Both the position numbers and the translations under genes were made by a program. Below, in pieces: positions 33,395-41,667 of a stretch of DNA of 64,000 bases (positions are counted from its first letter, which is position 1; each line of letters begins with the position of its first letter). The notes under the pieces are model-generated. The model saw nothing but the letters and a program-made list of their open reading frames with translations. It was not told where the DNA came from and did not search any database. Source of the DNA: DTKD01 sp964494345 (GTDB lineage Bacteria > Armatimonadota > UBA5829); assembly GCA_964494345.1 (NCBI GenBank), contig CAZBSI010000002.1:62001-126000 (forward strand), read 5' to 3'.

Positions 33395-34162
33395 GTGCTG
33401 TATCTTTGGAACATCGTCGGCGGCCTTGACGCCACGAGGCGCTGGGCCAGGGGACTGGCGCTGCTCGGCCTGTTGGGACAGGGGGCCGTGATATTAACCG
33501 GCTGGGCGCGACATCACTTCGCGATTTTCAACCTGGCCGATTCGTTGTTGTTTCTATCCTGGGCGTTGCCTGGGCTTTATCTGCTGATGGAGCGTCGGTT
33601 CCGAATAACGGCGCTGGGGGTATTTGCCACCCTTACATCGGCGTGTCTGATAATCATCGCTGCGTGGCTGCCGGGAAGTATCAGCCCGGCGCTGTCACCG
33701 GCGCTGAGAAGTCACTGGAATCTGATTCATACGGTGACTTGCCTGATCGGTTACGGCGGCTTCACCCTGGCTTTCGGTGCGGCTGTGATGTATGCAATTC
33801 AGGAACGGATGCTAAAAGCGAAGCGGATTAGCGTGATCAGGCGACGTTTGCCATCGCTGGATGCTGCCGACCGTTTTGCTTATAAGATGGTCTCGATAGG
33901 TTTTCCGATGCTGACGGTTGGGATAATCACAGGCTCGCTGTGGGCACAGACGGCCTGGAACTCGTATTGGAACTGGGATCCCAAGGAGACGTGGTCGCTG
34001 ATTACGTGGCTGATATACGCGGCTTATTTGCACGTGAGGATCATCAGCCACAGGCGCGGCAAGTGGGCGAATCGGCTGCTGGTGATCGGCTTTTTGTGTG
34101 TGCTGATGACGTTTATTGGGGTCAATTTAGTAGACTCCGGGCTGCATACATATAGATGGTAG
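33395..34162 (+). CDS. hemX: CcsA/HemX-family membrane protein
   Basis: A CcsA-superfamily membrane protein of 255 residues from GTG 33395. It has NSYWNWDPKETWSLITWL, close to the haem-binding tryptophan motif of the ccsA gene at 30563, and an ending FIGVNLVDSGLHTY. The frame is open back to 33347, and the extra residues (VVYIALILYTCAA) complete a first membrane helix that GTG 33395 would cut. No ATG, GTG or TTG exists there; an ATA at 33353 has AAGGGGAT eight bases upstream. A non-standard start is therefore possible. Position after hemA matches HemX of Bacillus, thought to modulate glutamyl-tRNA reductase. Confidence 0.83.
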   Translation: MLYLWNIVGGLDATRRWARGLALLGLLGQGAVILTGWARHHFAIFNLADSLLFLSWALPGLYLLMERRFRITALGVFATLTSACLIIIAAWLPGSISPALSPALRSHWNLIHTVTCLIGYGGFTLAFGAAVMYAIQERMLKAKRISVIRRRLPSLDAADRFAYKMVSIGFPMLTVGIITGSLWAQTAWNSYWNWDPKETWSLITWLIYAAYLHVRIISHRRGKWANRLLVIGFLCVLMTFIGVNLVDSGLHTYRW

Positions 34163-34223
34163 CTATTTACAGTTTTGAGGTTAATATGTTATCCTCTATT
34201 GGTCAAAGCTCAGGAGGCAGCAG

Positions 34224-35447
34224 GTGATAGTCGTCCAAAAATATGGCGGCAGTTCTGTCGCTACAACCGAAAAAATTGCCGCAGTCGCGAAGCGGGTTGC
34301 GGAAAGATCAGAGCAGGCGCAGGTGGTGGTGGTCGTCTCGGCTATGGGCGATACGACTGACGAGTTGATCAGTATGGCCCGGCAGCTTTGTGCTATGCCT
34401 GATGATCGTGAAATGGATAAGCTGCTCGCCACTGGGGAGCAGGCTTCGAGCGCGCTGTTGGCTATGGCTTTGCACGATCTCGGCTACAGCGCGGTTTCAC
34501 TGACGGGCGGGCAGGCTGGAATTATTACAGAACGCACAGCCGGCAAGGCAAGGATTCTGAAAATCGACGTCAAGCGGCTGCGTGATGAGCTTAACAAGAA
34601 GAACGTGGTGGTTGTGGCCGGGTTCCAGGGTATAACCGAGAACGCGAGTTGGGCCGATATTACGACGCTTGGACGCGGCGGGTCGGACACTACGGCGGTG
34701 GCGCTTGCTGCGGCGCTTAAAGCGGATAGCTGCGAGATATTTACTGATGTCGATGGGGTATATACGGCGGACCCGCGCGTAGAGCCGTCGGCCAGTAAGC
34801 TCGATACTATAAGTTACGAAGAAATGCTTGAGATGGCAGGTCAGGGCGCACGTGTGATGCATTCACGCGCAGTGGAACTCGGCGAGCTCTACGACGTCGA
34901 TATCCTGGTGGCAAACAGTTCAAAGGACGTTGCCGGCACCCTGATTAAGAAGGAGGACCACGAAATGGAAGTCCGCAACCCCGTGAGAGGGATTGCTCAC
35001 GACACCGATGTAACGCGCATCAGCGTAGCGGGAGTGCCCGACAAGCCCGGAATTGCATCTATGATCTTCCGCACACTTGCGGCGTCGAACATTAATGTCG
35101 ATGTGATAGTGCAGAACGTTGGCACCGAAGGCCTCGCGGACGTCTCTTTCACCGTGCAGGACGCGGACCTCGAAAAAGCGAAAAAGGCTATCGATCCGGT
35201 CACCAAAGAGATACAAGCCAGGGATGTTGTGATCGATCAGAACGTGGCGAAGGTGTCTATCGTAGGCAGTGGGATTCGTAGCAATCCCGGCTATGCCGAA
35301 AAAATGTTCACAGCGCTGGCTGATGCCGACATCAACATACTCTCAATAACGACAAGTGAGATTCGCATCACTTGTTTGATTACGCGTGATCAGGTCAAAA
35401 ACGCGGTCAGAGCATTGCACCGTGCGTTTGAGCTGGAAAAAGCTTGA
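34224..35447 (+). CDS. lysC: Aspartate kinase with tandem ACT domains
   Basis: A 407-residue kinase that phosphorylates aspartate, the first step toward lysine, threonine and methionine. VVQKYGGSSVATTEKI is the kinase opening, then VVVSAMGDTTDELI and TTLGRGGSDTTAVALAAAL, followed by EIFTDVDGVYTADPR. The C-terminal ACT pair (about 265-400) includes GVPDKPGIASMIFRTLA and would bind feedback inhibitors. GTG 34224 has AGGAGG six bases upstream. It ends at a clear terminator (35465-35490). It lies 62 bases after the hemX-like gene. Confidence 0.96.
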   Translation: MIVVQKYGGSSVATTEKIAAVAKRVAERSEQAQVVVVVSAMGDTTDELISMARQLCAMPDDREMDKLLATGEQASSALLAMALHDLGYSAVSLTGGQAGIITERTAGKARILKIDVKRLRDELNKKNVVVVAGFQGITENASWADITTLGRGGSDTTAVALAAALKADSCEIFTDVDGVYTADPRVEPSASKLDTISYEEMLEMAGQGARVMHSRAVELGELYDVDILVANSSKDVAGTLIKKEDHEMEVRNPVRGIAHDTDVTRISVAGVPDKPGIASMIFRTLAASNINVDVIVQNVGTEGLADVSFTVQDADLEKAKKAIDPVTKEIQARDVVIDQNVAKVSIVGSGIRSNPGYAEKMFTALADADINILSITTSEIRITCLITRDQVKNAVRALHRAFELEKA

Positions 35448-35464
35448 TGCAGATTTTTGTGAAC

Positions 35465-35490
35465 AGGCCCGTCGACAGGCGGGCCTTTTT
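35465..35490 (+). terminator. Rho-independent terminator after lysC
   Basis: AGGCCCG (35465-35471) pairs with CGGGCCT (35480-35486) and is followed by a T-run. It lies 18 bases past the lysC stop. Confidence 0.85.
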
Positions 35491-35508
35491 GCTGGGTGGG
35501 GTTGGCGT

Positions 35509-36090
35509 ATGAGCCGATTCAAAAAAGAGCTCTTCGTCTTTTGCTCGAGGCCGTTGTTTCGCACATGTGAGATCGCTTGCAATCATGCTGCCAGAGTTCT
35601 TATGCGCAAACGCGGCCTTTCCTCTGGCACAATCCAGCGTGAGTTTGAGAAGCTAAATACGCGCCGCATTGAATGTCAACGCGAACTAAACGAGATCGGT
35701 AAGAGCCACGGTCATATCTGTGCAGATTGTGCGGGCAAGTGCTGTGGGGGAGTTCGGGAACGGGACGCTTTTCTGGACAGGGTAATTCAGAACCCCTCCA
35801 CCGCACACCTCGGCGCACGACGCAGATCCGGCGAACTGGCGACCTCAAAACTTACCATCGCATCCGCTGAGTTGCCTCCTGTGGAAGGATTTTGCACACA
35901 ACTCACCTGCGAAGGCTGCAAAATCCCCTACGAACTCCGCCCCATACAATGCACAGCATATTTCTGCCGCAGGGCCATAGACGCGCTGTCTTCTGCAGAA
36001 TGCGATAAAGGAATACGCGCATTGGTAAGATTAATGAACATACAATTGCGCTGTGTGGCCCTGGCTTTAAAGACTTGGCAGTTGAAATAG
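35509..36090 (+). CDS. Cysteine-rich putative metal-binding protein (YkgJ/CxxCxxCC-like)
   Basis: A 193-residue cytoplasmic protein starting MSRFKKELFVFCSRPLFRTC. It contains ICADCAGKCCGGVRERD, CTQLTCEGCKIPYELRPIQC and AYFCRRAID, a spacing that resembles zinc- or iron-chelating cluster proteins. The precise family is uncertain and function unknown. It follows the lysC terminator by 19 bases and has only a weak GGGTGGGG upstream, so expression may depend on readthrough or a nearby promoter. Confidence 0.6.
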   Translation: MSRFKKELFVFCSRPLFRTCEIACNHAARVLMRKRGLSSGTIQREFEKLNTRRIECQRELNEIGKSHGHICADCAGKCCGGVRERDAFLDRVIQNPSTAHLGARRRSGELATSKLTIASAELPPVEGFCTQLTCEGCKIPYELRPIQCTAYFCRRAIDALSSAECDKGIRALVRLMNIQLRCVALALKTWQLK

Positions 36091-36149
36091 CAGCCAAACT
36101 GATGGCATAATACGTTTAGCAGTTAAATCTACAAGGGTGGGAAATTATT

Positions 36150-38372
36150 TTGAAACGTATGTGCCTGACGGTGGCGACCGTGCTGCTGGCGTTGTCAGTC
36201 GGATGCCGGGCAGAAATTGTCATAGAACACGCCTTTTGTCGCGGTGGACAGGTATTTTTACATTGGTCCGACCCGGACACGCAATATGTCCGGTATCATA
36301 TCTATCGCAGCAACAGTGTTATTGATGCCAACACATTGTCCTCTGCTCAACTGATAGATGCTAATTCACCTTTACACAGCGCCAAAGATACTGCGGCGGT
36401 GTCAGCAGCCACTAGAAGGGGGGAAACGCCTCCCAACAGAGGGTACAGAATCTTCGACCTCGGCGAGCCTTTGAACCCATCCGATTGTTTGAAGGTTATC
36501 TCCGTCACCCAGCCCGCCTCCCACTATTATGCCGTAATCGGAGTGAAGCCCGACGGGACCGAGGATCGCACGATCACATCGGGCAAAAACAGCCTGGCAT
36601 CTCCGATAAGTGAAGCGACTGGAACGACCATTCCGGTGCTGGACGAGCAAGGGGTGCAGACGCTTTCGGGCTACGACTACCCATGGAAAACCTATACGTG
36701 GTTCAAGCGCGTCGAAGAGTCGCTTTTCGATGGCGAGGCGACTAAAGTGACGATCACCCTGCCTAAACCTAACCTGTCGGGGCTGTATGCCACAATCCTG
36801 AACTTGCACGCCATTAACGGAACCAATAGGGTAGTAACGTGGTGGAATATAATAACGATTTCCCCTATGGACTGCTCCCCTCAGCTTCCTTACGGCGGCA
36901 ACACGTGGTGGTATGGCTACGCAAACAGCTACCCCAACGTAAGTACCGGCTTGGTCTGCAACTACACCGAGAATATGCTTCTGAATATGTTGCAGTGGGC
37001 CAAGTCGACATTTCCCGTTGATCCGGACAGAGTCAGTGTGGCTGGAGGGTCTATGGGCGGCACAGGAGCGCTCTCATTTGGTCTGAGACATCCGGAGATA
37101 TTCTCCGGCATCAGCGCGGTCGTTCCTCAGGTAAACCCTGGTCTTCCCGGTATAGGCTGGTCACAAAGCCAGCTTTCGGCGGTATGGGGCTCGGTGCAAA
37201 ATAATCTGCCGACCAATGACGGCATCGGCGTGTGGGATCGACAGAACACTACTGCTTATGTCGCTGCGCATACTGAAGATTTGCCTTTTATTAAGGTGCA
37301 GAACTCCAAAAACGACGAGACGCTGCCCTGGTTCCAGGTTCCTCAGTTCTATAAAAATCTCGAATCGAATGGTCACGGATTTATGGCCGCGTGGGGTCAG
37401 GGCGGACACGTTAATAGCTCAACTGGCCTGCCGGCTGAGTATATCAACTGGGATATATATACCAAAATCAGGCGAAACCAGAGTTACCCTGCCATCAGCA
37501 ATTCCTCTGTTAATAATAATCCGGGAAATGGAAACCCAACCGACGGCGACAGCGTTGGGCAGATGAACGCTGGGTATGATTGGCGGATTATAACCGATGC
37601 TCCCAACGAGTGGACGGCTGAGATAAAATATACCGTAACCGGGGCTACACCCACTGCTGATATATCCGCCCGAAGGCTCCAGAGCTTCAACTTCGCGGCC
37701 GGTGACCGCCTCGCCTATTCTCTGAAAGACACCTCGACTGGTCAGGCTATAACATCGGGATATTTAACAGCGTCGCGCGCCCGGTTCTTCACAGCACCTG
37801 ATCTGCCATTTAGTAACGAATATCGCGCGTTGACAGTGCGCAAAGTCTCGACACAAACTATTGCTGACGTAATGAATCTTCCTGAAGGCGGCCTGGTCGA
37901 CCTAGATGAGATCGTGATAACGGCGGCGTTCCCAGAGGTATGTTACGGCTGCCAAGTGGACCGCATTCCCGCAATAGCCATTCTTGGTTCGAGTGGACTT
38001 TCGACTGGAGACGTCATTCGTCTGCGCGGCACACGAACGATCTTTGGCAATTTGGTCGCAGTTAATGCATCCCCGGCAAAGCCTCAAACTTTTGGAAGCA
38101 AAAAGATAGAACCACTCGGACTGACTCGGCCGGTCAATAACCTTGAAAAACCGATTGAGCTTGGGCTGCTCGTAAAAGTCTGGGGTGTTGTCAGGGATGG
38201 CGAGCAAGATCGCTTCATAGTAGACTGTGGCCACCGCGTAACTGCATTCGGGAACTACGGCGCCAGGCCGCAAGAAGGGGCCTATGTATCTGTAGTCGGT
38301 ATATGGTCAAAAATGGCGGAGAACGCCTTCGGAATCAGGCTACGCGAGCCGGCGGATGTGGTTGTGTATTAA
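36150..38372 (+). CDS. Secreted esterase-like protein with FN3-like and OB-like domains
   Basis: A 740-residue exported protein. TTG 36150 follows AAGGGTGGG by about 10 bases; ATG 36159 is an alternative. A signal peptide (MCLTVATVLLALSVGCRAE) precedes an FN3-like domain, HWSDPDTQYVRYHIYRS. The alpha/beta-hydrolase region has the nucleophile elbow AGGSMGGTGALSF (Ser about 301) and a later GQGGHVNSS candidate His, fitting the feruloyl-esterase/PHB-depolymerase group. A linker NNNPGNGNPTDGDS leads to a C-terminal tail with IEPLGLTRP and LGLLVKVWGVVRD, shared with two other exported proteins here. Substrate may be a polysaccharide ester; the Asp of the triad is not assigned. Confidence 0.8.
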   Translation: MKRMCLTVATVLLALSVGCRAEIVIEHAFCRGGQVFLHWSDPDTQYVRYHIYRSNSVIDANTLSSAQLIDANSPLHSAKDTAAVSAATRRGETPPNRGYRIFDLGEPLNPSDCLKVISVTQPASHYYAVIGVKPDGTEDRTITSGKNSLASPISEATGTTIPVLDEQGVQTLSGYDYPWKTYTWFKRVEESLFDGEATKVTITLPKPNLSGLYATILNLHAINGTNRVVTWWNIITISPMDCSPQLPYGGNTWWYGYANSYPNVSTGLVCNYTENMLLNMLQWAKSTFPVDPDRVSVAGGSMGGTGALSFGLRHPEIFSGISAVVPQVNPGLPGIGWSQSQLSAVWGSVQNNLPTNDGIGVWDRQNTTAYVAAHTEDLPFIKVQNSKNDETLPWFQVPQFYKNLESNGHGFMAAWGQGGHVNSSTGLPAEYINWDIYTKIRRNQSYPAISNSSVNNNPGNGNPTDGDSVGQMNAGYDWRIITDAPNEWTAEIKYTVTGATPTADISARRLQSFNFAAGDRLAYSLKDTSTGQAITSGYLTASRARFFTAPDLPFSNEYRALTVRKVSTQTIADVMNLPEGGLVDLDEIVITAAFPEVCYGCQVDRIPAIAILGSSGLSTGDVIRLRGTRTIFGNLVAVNASPAKPQTFGSKKIEPLGLTRPVNNLEKPIELGLLVKVWGVVRDGEQDRFIVDCGHRVTAFGNYGARPQEGAYVSVVGIWSKMAENAFGIRLREPADVVVY

Positions 38373-38616
38373 ATCGCGGTCCAGTTGGGAATCCGTTTAG
38401 TTTTTACTCCAGTTGTCTTTAGGCAGCAAGCCTGGTGATTTGAGGACTATGGATATTGGCGTTACTTTCCCATACTCGGGATTTCAAAGCGATGACTCTG
38501 GACTCACCGCCCACATAGCTTTGACCTCAAACAGAGCGCGATTAACCTATTCCCTGATTGGTAAGTTTGTGATAGCATGGGCGTGATTCCGTGCGTGGGC
38601 TGGGGAGGATACAACT

Positions 38617-40164
38617 GTGACTGCTAATCCGAAATCAATCAATAACCAGGGGGTGGCTGGGCCGCTTGCAGTGAGCGCTGTTGCCGGGCTGGTGGAGTCT
38701 ATTTCTGTTTTGGATAAGCCCGATTCGACAGAGATGGTGCATCCGGGGATACAGGAACAACTGTTGAAATCCGCCGAAAGGGACGCGGATATAGTAATTC
38801 TCGGCACCGGGCCTGCTGGCTACGTCGGAGCGATTCGCGCTGCTCAACTTGGCGCACGCGTGGTTGTGGTGGAAAAGGGCGCAGTTGGCGGCACGTGTCT
38901 GAACATCGGCTGTGTGCCCACCAAAGTGCTGCTGGCGTGCGTCGCGATCGTCGATGCGGCTAAAAGCGGCGAAGAGTTTGGCGTTAAAATTGATAAATAC
39001 GACCTCAATATCCCCACGATGATGTCTCGAAAGAACTCCACCGTAAGACGATTGGTGGGCGGAGTCGAGAGCCTGTTTAAGAAGAATCAGATTCGACTGG
39101 TGCGGGGAGTTGGCCGGCTCAGTGACCAGCATACTGTCACGGTGGAGACCGAAAGCGGAGTTGAGACGATTCGGGCGGGTAAAATTATTATCGCGACCGG
39201 CTCGACCACCGCGCTTCTGCCTATACCGGGCTTTGAGATCGGAGAAAACGTCTGGACCAGCACGGAGGCGCTTTCTTTTGATAAAATCCCGGAGAGCATG
39301 CTCGTCATAGGCGCGGGAGCGATCGGCCTTGAAGCTGGCTACACTCTGGCTCGGCTTGGCACAAACGTGCTGGTGGTGGAGATGAAGTCACAGATACTGC
39401 CCGCAGCCGACGCGGAAACTGCCAATGAGCTTATGAAGTCGCTGAAAAAGGCGGGGATGAAGTTTATGGTCGACTCCACCGTCTCGGCAGCCGAGGACAT
39501 TCCGGGCGGCAAGCGCGTGACTATCAAAACCGGGGATAAAGAAGAAGTTCGAGACTTTGAGAAGGTGCTGGTGGCCATAGGACGCAGGCCCGCTACGGAC
39601 AACATCGGCCTCGACGAGATCGGCATAAAGCATGACCGGGGCAAAATTATCGTCGACGAGCACATGCGCACCAACGTTTCGGATATTTACGCCGCCGGGG
39701 ACTGCACCGGGGAGCCGATGCTTGCGCATGTCGGTTGGACCGAATGCATCGCAGCCGTCGAAGACGCGCTGGGGATGGGGTCGCGCATGGACTATCACGC
39801 AATTCCGGCGTGTGTTTATACAACTCCGGAATGCGCATCTGTCGGGTTGACCGAGGAGCAGGCGCGTGAGCGTTACAAAGACGTCAGGGTAGGCAAGTTT
39901 TTGTTCCGACATAACAGCAAAGCGATGGCTATCGGCGGTATTGATGGGTTCGTGAAGGTGCTGTCCGAGGGTAAATACGGGGAGATTCTGGGAGTGCACA
40001 TGGTCGGGCCGCACGTTACGGATCTCATAGCGGAGGCGGTGGTCGCGATGAGAAATGAGCTTACGGTCGATGAACTGGTAGCCAGCATCCATCCTCACCC
40101 GACTCTATCGGAAGCCGTCCAGGAAGCAGCCTACGACGCGCTGGGCCGTGCGATTCATAAATAA
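38617..40164 (+). CDS. lpdA: Dihydrolipoyl dehydrogenase
   Basis: A 515-residue flavoprotein disulfide reductase. After an unusual N-terminal extension of about 55 residues comes the FAD motif VILGTGPAGYVGAIRAAQLG, then the redox-active pair GGTCLNIGCVPTKVLL. The NAD site is VIGAGAIGLEAGYTLARLG, the second FAD motif DIYAAGDCTGEPML, and the dimer-interface HPHPTLSEAVQEAA has the catalytic His-Glu. The enzyme re-oxidises lipoyl groups of 2-oxoacid or glycine-cleavage complexes. The extension lacks a lipoyl-Lys motif. GTG 38617 follows GGGGAGGA. A NuoE-like gene is 27 bases downstream. Confidence 0.93.
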   Translation: MTANPKSINNQGVAGPLAVSAVAGLVESISVLDKPDSTEMVHPGIQEQLLKSAERDADIVILGTGPAGYVGAIRAAQLGARVVVVEKGAVGGTCLNIGCVPTKVLLACVAIVDAAKSGEEFGVKIDKYDLNIPTMMSRKNSTVRRLVGGVESLFKKNQIRLVRGVGRLSDQHTVTVETESGVETIRAGKIIIATGSTTALLPIPGFEIGENVWTSTEALSFDKIPESMLVIGAGAIGLEAGYTLARLGTNVLVVEMKSQILPAADAETANELMKSLKKAGMKFMVDSTVSAAEDIPGGKRVTIKTGDKEEVRDFEKVLVAIGRRPATDNIGLDEIGIKHDRGKIIVDEHMRTNVSDIYAAGDCTGEPMLAHVGWTECIAAVEDALGMGSRMDYHAIPACVYTTPECASVGLTEEQARERYKDVRVGKFLFRHNSKAMAIGGIDGFVKVLSEGKYGEILGVHMVGPHVTDLIAEAVVAMRNELTVDELVASIHPHPTLSEAVQEAAYDALGRAIHK

Positions 40165-40191
40165 TCATATCTGACCTATAGTGGGGGCATT

Positions 40192-40680
40192 ATGGCCTGT
40201 AAGTGTGAAAATAAATTTGAAGAGCTGACGCAGTATATAAAGAGCGTCTATACTCCGGATCATCCGCAGTCGTCGCTGATCGCGATTCTGCATCGTGCGC
40301 AGAATATGTATGGATATCTCAGCAAAGAGGTGATGGATCACGTATCATGCGAGACGCTGGTGCCGACGGCCGAGATATACGGCGTGGCGACCTTTTACAG
40401 CTACTTTAAGCTGGTACCGCAGGGCAAGCACCGGCTGAGCGTCTGTATGGGGACTGCGTGTTATATTCGTGGAGCGGGCAAGCTGCTGGAGGTTATCGAG
40501 GACGAGCTTAACATCAAGCCCGGCGAGACCACCGAAGATAAGCACTTCACACTCGACGAAACCCGATGCGTGGGAGCCTGCGGCCTTGCGCCTGTAGTAA
40601 CTGTCGATGACAAGGTCTACCCGCGAGTTGAGCCAGAGCAGATGCTGGAGATAATAAAAGAGTATCAGGCCGAGCAGTAG
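40192..40680 (+). CDS. NuoE-like [2Fe-2S] thioredoxin-fold subunit
   Basis: A 162-residue protein of the 24-kDa NADH dehydrogenase subunit family. The [2Fe-2S] ligands are the Cys pair in SVCMGTACYIRG and the pair in TRCVGACGLAPVV. EIYGVATFYSYFKLVPQG is the conserved middle block. NuoE proteins serve respiratory complex I, NAD-dependent formate dehydrogenases and bifurcating hydrogenases. Here no NuoF or hydrogenase gene is adjacent; the neighbour is lpdA upstream on the same strand. Whether it works with a distant partner cannot be told from this window. Confidence 0.88.
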   Translation: MACKCENKFEELTQYIKSVYTPDHPQSSLIAILHRAQNMYGYLSKEVMDHVSCETLVPTAEIYGVATFYSYFKLVPQGKHRLSVCMGTACYIRGAGKLLEVIEDELNIKPGETTEDKHFTLDETRCVGACGLAPVVTVDDKVYPRVEPEQMLEIIKEYQAEQ

Positions 40681-40681
40681 G

Positions 40682-41494
40682 CTATTTCGACTTGAAAAAG
40701 ACCATCACGTATTCGTGCTTGAATATATAAAACCCGCCTGCGAGGGCGCGATATCGCCAGAGGTTGTTGTTTTTACCTTTGGCCACTTCGTTGCCCTCAA
40801 TGTTTTTCACTACAATCGACTTGGTTTTGAAACCGACATCGTTCATCCTCTGCATACACTTAAAACCCAGCGCATCAAGCTCACCTGCCGCGTAGCGATC
40901 CCCTATCACCAGCACCGCGAACCTGCCCGGCAGCAGGGTATCATAAGCGTTTTGAGCGACTCTGCCGAACGCCTCCAAAAATGCATCAGTCGAACTGCAA
41001 TTCGACAAGTCCGCCTCAAGGTCGCTGAACTTTATTATGTCGGCATAAGGCGGGTGTAGAATCGCGAGGTGAGCCTTTTCATAACCGAACTCCGCGGCGG
41101 ATTGCAGCACCTTTTCGGCGGTTTCGCTAAGTGTACTGTCTGCATTTATTAGTCGAATTGAACCCAGCGATTCCGGCGGCAGTTTGGATTGGACATACTC
41201 CACAAGCTCTGGTTTCAATTCAACGCCGATCAAGCGCCGGTTGAGGTTGATTGCCTCTATTGCCGATGTGCCGGAGCCGAGAAACCAATCGACCACTATC
41301 TCGTTTTCCCGGCTGTAGCGCCTGAACATCTGATTGGCTATCTGAGGAATGAAGTTGCCGTGATAATCAAGCGAGTGGCCATTGCGGCTGTCGCGAGATT
41401 GCATCAGCCAAAGCGAGTCCGTAAGCACGTCCTCGTAGTCTCGCCATTGGCTCAGAACAAAATCATTGTAGTCGGGGTTTTTGCGCTTTGTCAC
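40682..41494 (-). CDS. Solitary DNA methyltransferase-like protein
   Basis: A 270-residue SAM-dependent DNA methylase. Its S-adenosylmethionine-binding block VVDWFLGSGTSAIEAINLNR with RLIGVELKPELVE comes first. The catalytic tetrapeptide follows and reads HPPY (LAILHPPYADIIKFSD) in place of the usual D/N/S-PPY. There is no room for a large target-recognition domain, and no restriction endonuclease is nearby. It could be an orphan DNA methylase or act on another nucleic acid. It is convergent with the NuoE-like gene, with only one base between the stops. Confidence 0.75.
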   Translation of the reverse strand: MTKRKNPDYNDFVLSQWRDYEDVLTDSLWLMQSRDSRNGHSLDYHGNFIPQIANQMFRRYSRENEIVVDWFLGSGTSAIEAINLNRRLIGVELKPELVEYVQSKLPPESLGSIRLINADSTLSETAEKVLQSAAEFGYEKAHLAILHPPYADIIKFSDLEADLSNCSSTDAFLEAFGRVAQNAYDTLLPGRFAVLVIGDRYAAGELDALGFKCMQRMNDVGFKTKSIVVKNIEGNEVAKGKNNNLWRYRALAGGFYIFKHEYVMVFFKSK

Positions 41495-41667
41495 ACGCCA
41501 ATTTTAGCACAATGGCATAAGCTTTGTCATTCCAACTATAGTCGAGCAATGCGAGACCTCTACGACCCGTCAAAACTACCTCATCATCACTTTCGCGTTT
41601 TCGTTGCAGCGGTTGCAGTATCCGAGAAGTGGTATAATTGAGCCATCGGGATGATTTCGCAAAGTCT

